Assembly (NCBI GenBank): GCA_914767715.1
Contig: OU612074.1
Span: forward strand, 24,352,062-24,416,061
Reading direction: 5' to 3'
Source of the DNA: Membranipora membranacea
Taxonomy: Eukaryota > Bryozoa > Gymnolaemata > Cheilostomatida > Membraniporidae
Length of the DNA stretch: 64,000 bases
The translations under genes and the position numbers were made by a program. Below are positions 61,581 to 64,000 of the stretch, piece after piece; position 1 is the first letter of the stretch; each line of letters opens with the position of its first letter. The notes under the pieces were generated by a model. It was not told the DNA's origin. It was given only the letters and a program-made list of their open reading frames with translations, and did not search any database.

Positions 61581-61910
61581 GCCGGGTCTTACTGTGGCTT
61601 ACTATCAGTATAATCCTAACTTATCAGAGTCCTTACTATGTACAGGTCTGAGTCTTACCATGTATAATCCTAACTTAGTACAGAATTACGCTGTTAGTCA
61701 AACAGAGAGGAGTGATAATATCAATCAATCATGTTACAATAAAACATTCAATAGATGATAATTATTATTATTGATGTGATATAAACAATAAGATATTGTC
61801 CAATAATTACAGATTGAACTGAAGCTGTGACTATCATGTCATTAATTAATTATCAGCCATTTGTCACTACAATAAGTATCCATGTCATGTAGAGTGCGGC
61901 TTAGTGATGG

Positions 61911-62628
61911 ATAATATCACAGAGTAAGGATATACAGAGAGGACACTTCAATGATCGTTATAGTGCCTGCGGGTTTTTGATTAACTGGGGGAAAATTGTG
62001 CACAGCTGGATGCCGAAAACTCATTATCTCTGTATGTTATAATGTCATTTTTCTTGCAGACATCTCTACCTTTGATGGGCCATAATTCATTCTGTAGTTA
62101 TCCTAAAGACTGATTTCAAACTTTGTTGGAATGTCCAACCTTCAAGCTATACACCATATTGATTTCATTTTTTGCTAGGATACATAGGCTATGCGCTATC
62201 TGCATTTGTAAAATGAGTTTTATTATATAGATTTACGTGTGACAATTGATAAACTTCTGGTCATAAAAATTAGGAAATGTCCGTGTATTGACCAAGGCCA
62301 CATGTAAACCTATTATTATGATATAACTCATTTTAAAAACACAGATAGCTCATAGCCTATGTATCATGGCAAAAAAGGACAATAATATGGTGTAGCTTGA
62401 ACATTCTAACAAAGTTGGAATTCAGTCTTTAAGACAAATACAGAATGAATTATGGCCCACCAAAGGTAGAGATGTCTGCAAGAAAAATGACATTATAACA
62501 TACAGAGATAATGAGTTTTCGGCATCCAGCTGTGCACAATTTTCCCCCAGTGAATCAAAAACCCTCAGGCACTATAACGATCATTGAAGTGTCCTCTCTG
62601 TATATCCTTACTCTGTGATAATATAGTG
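61911..62628. mobile_element. MITE with ~320-bp inverted arms
   Basis: Ends taatatcacagagtaaggat and its complement. Left arm 61911-62235, right arm about 62300-62628, loop about 65 bp. Arms over 90 percent alike by eye. No coding capacity. Confidence 0.88.
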
Positions 62629-64000
62629 TAATAGGTATTATTCTACAGTACTATAGGGTTATTTATGTACACATGTAGTCTTATCTAATACCTGTCACAC
62701 AGTAGGAATAATAACCCTAACTTTGACTGATCCATACAAACTACCCTATACAAGTAAGAGGAATAATCTGGCACCCCCTCCCCTCCTCACATGCTTAAAA
62801 TAGCTAAATCTAAGGCTAGCTAAACTGGACTCTAGCTAACATTTACTCCTACTATGGTATATACTAACAGTGACAACATCTATATACCATATAAATTATA
62901 TCATCTATAAAAATAAACACTTGCCTGCCTTTATCGCGTTCCAATTAAATCTCGTTAACTCATTTCCTCATTGCTGGATATTCACAAAAGAAATCTCAAT
63001 TACTTATCTTAGGAACAAAATCGACTTCAGCATAAAAAACAGCCGAGAGCAGAATATCAGCTGGACTGATCTAACACTGTAATCTACAGCTACAGTCTAC
63101 AGCCAACTTTTCTGCTAGACCAAATAGCTGAACTTGTAAATAGAAAATTGGATAACATGTGAGGTAGTGCGTGGCAGCATATCACAATGTACTGAAAACT
63201 ATTCATGGAAAACAATGAATAGCAATCAAAGAATGAAATTAAATAATCCAAGTAGTTTGATTTGAGCTTAATTACACAATCAAGAATACAAGCATTGAAC
63301 GAGCATAACAATGTAACACACACACATCTGTACTATAACATACCGTGACTGTAGGCCTAATGCACGCCAATGAGGGGAGGGGATGGGGGGGGGGGGGGTT
63401 ATAGCTGTAATGTTGCTATAATTTCACTGAAATATTCTGTTGAACATTTGAAATATAATCAACAAGGATATCCATTGGATGAAGGTGTATGATATTTTTC
63501 TGCTGATTATTTTGCAGTTGAGATACCAAACAACCATCTATGAGAGTAAACTATACAATGCAGATTAAGTACCACATGCCTGGTGTTACTGTGAGGGATT
63601 TATTAAATAAGGTCTTATTTATATCTGTCCCACAATGCAAGTCTGCAGCTGGGATCCGAGCCGAAATCCCAAGCCGCTAAACTATAGAAAATCTAAAGAG
63701 TAAATGAACACTGTACTAACACGAGGTGACAACTCCAAACTATACCAGAACACATCTGAGAACCAACTAGTTGTCAGTAAATTATGAGCCATGTTTTCTG
63801 TTTGTTATGAGGTCAAACTGATCATCAAATAACGATGGCTGTATGATACAGTTGTACGTGAGCCTTCTGGAGCGGCTGAGGTAACTTGCCAGCTGAGGGC
63901 TGACCTATCTATCGAATGTTCTGTAGCAGCAGCAGAGTGGTTATAATATAGTAATCATGACGAGACACTAAGTACTAACAGAGCATCTGATATTCGATGG
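62629..64000. other. Far upstream sequence
   Basis: No convincing coding exon on either strand; a G-run at about 63388. Confidence 0.4.

Noticed and set aside
61558-61758. Plus-strand 66-codon frame
   Set aside because: No splice context, low-complexity YNPNL repeats from a short duplication; no family recognised.

Overview
This is a eukaryotic, almost certainly invertebrate animal, nuclear window. It is AT-rich and intron-rich, carries a non-LTR reverse transcriptase, a recent LTR retrotransposon, several MITE-like inverted repeats and tRNA-derived SINE-like copies, and is unusually full of minisatellites (by adding the arrays, roughly a fifth to a quarter of the window). No plus-strand host gene was found.

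The dominant feature is one minus-strand gene covering about 43 kb (ATG at 59337, stop at 16042). I assembled it by hand from 41 coding exons; every acceptor, donor and reading phase fits, giving a 2,360-residue protein (2,368 with an optional 24-nt microexon). Its N-terminus carries the CM1 (centrosomin motif 1) signature at about residues 74-110, followed by about 800 residues of broken coiled coil, a Ser/Pro-rich disordered centre, a second coiled-coil block, a Gln/Pro-rich exon of 846 nt and a short basic tail. It is a CDK5RAP2 / myomegalin / centrosomin homologue, a gamma-tubulin ring complex tether of the centrosome.

Downstream on the same strand, six phase-compatible exons (14510 to 1500) encode a Pro/Tyr-rich, low-complexity sequence ending in a stop. 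They are either a separate gene with an unseen 5' end, or an alternative C-terminus of the CDK5RAP2-like gene, because exon 40 ends in exactly the phase they need. Then a third minus-strand gene begins at 741; its first two coding exons are visible before the window ends.

Nearly every intron has its own private tandem repeat, from 10 to about 104 bp units and from 2 to more than 200 copies (largest: 217 x 19 bp at 24.2-28.4 kb and 97 x 50 bp at 35.8-40.6 kb). In at least five introns the repeat unit includes the last bases of the upstream exon plus its 5' splice site, so the intron holds rows of duplicated donors. In two others the unit resembles the 3' splice site. In one case the duplication has produced what looks like a usable 24-nt microexon.

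The 6.2-14.1 kb region is a nest: a splice-site-derived 30-bp minisatellite was hit by a TIR element with an 8-bp target duplication (6236-12277), which was itself hit by a complete non-autonomous LTR retrotransposon (6571-10252), while a 5'-truncated LINE (12327-13342) landed in the same minisatellite. The region upstream of the main gene (59.3-64 kb) holds a 17-bp minisatellite, a 0.7-kb hairpin MITE and a few exon-like pieces that may be 5' untranslated exons.
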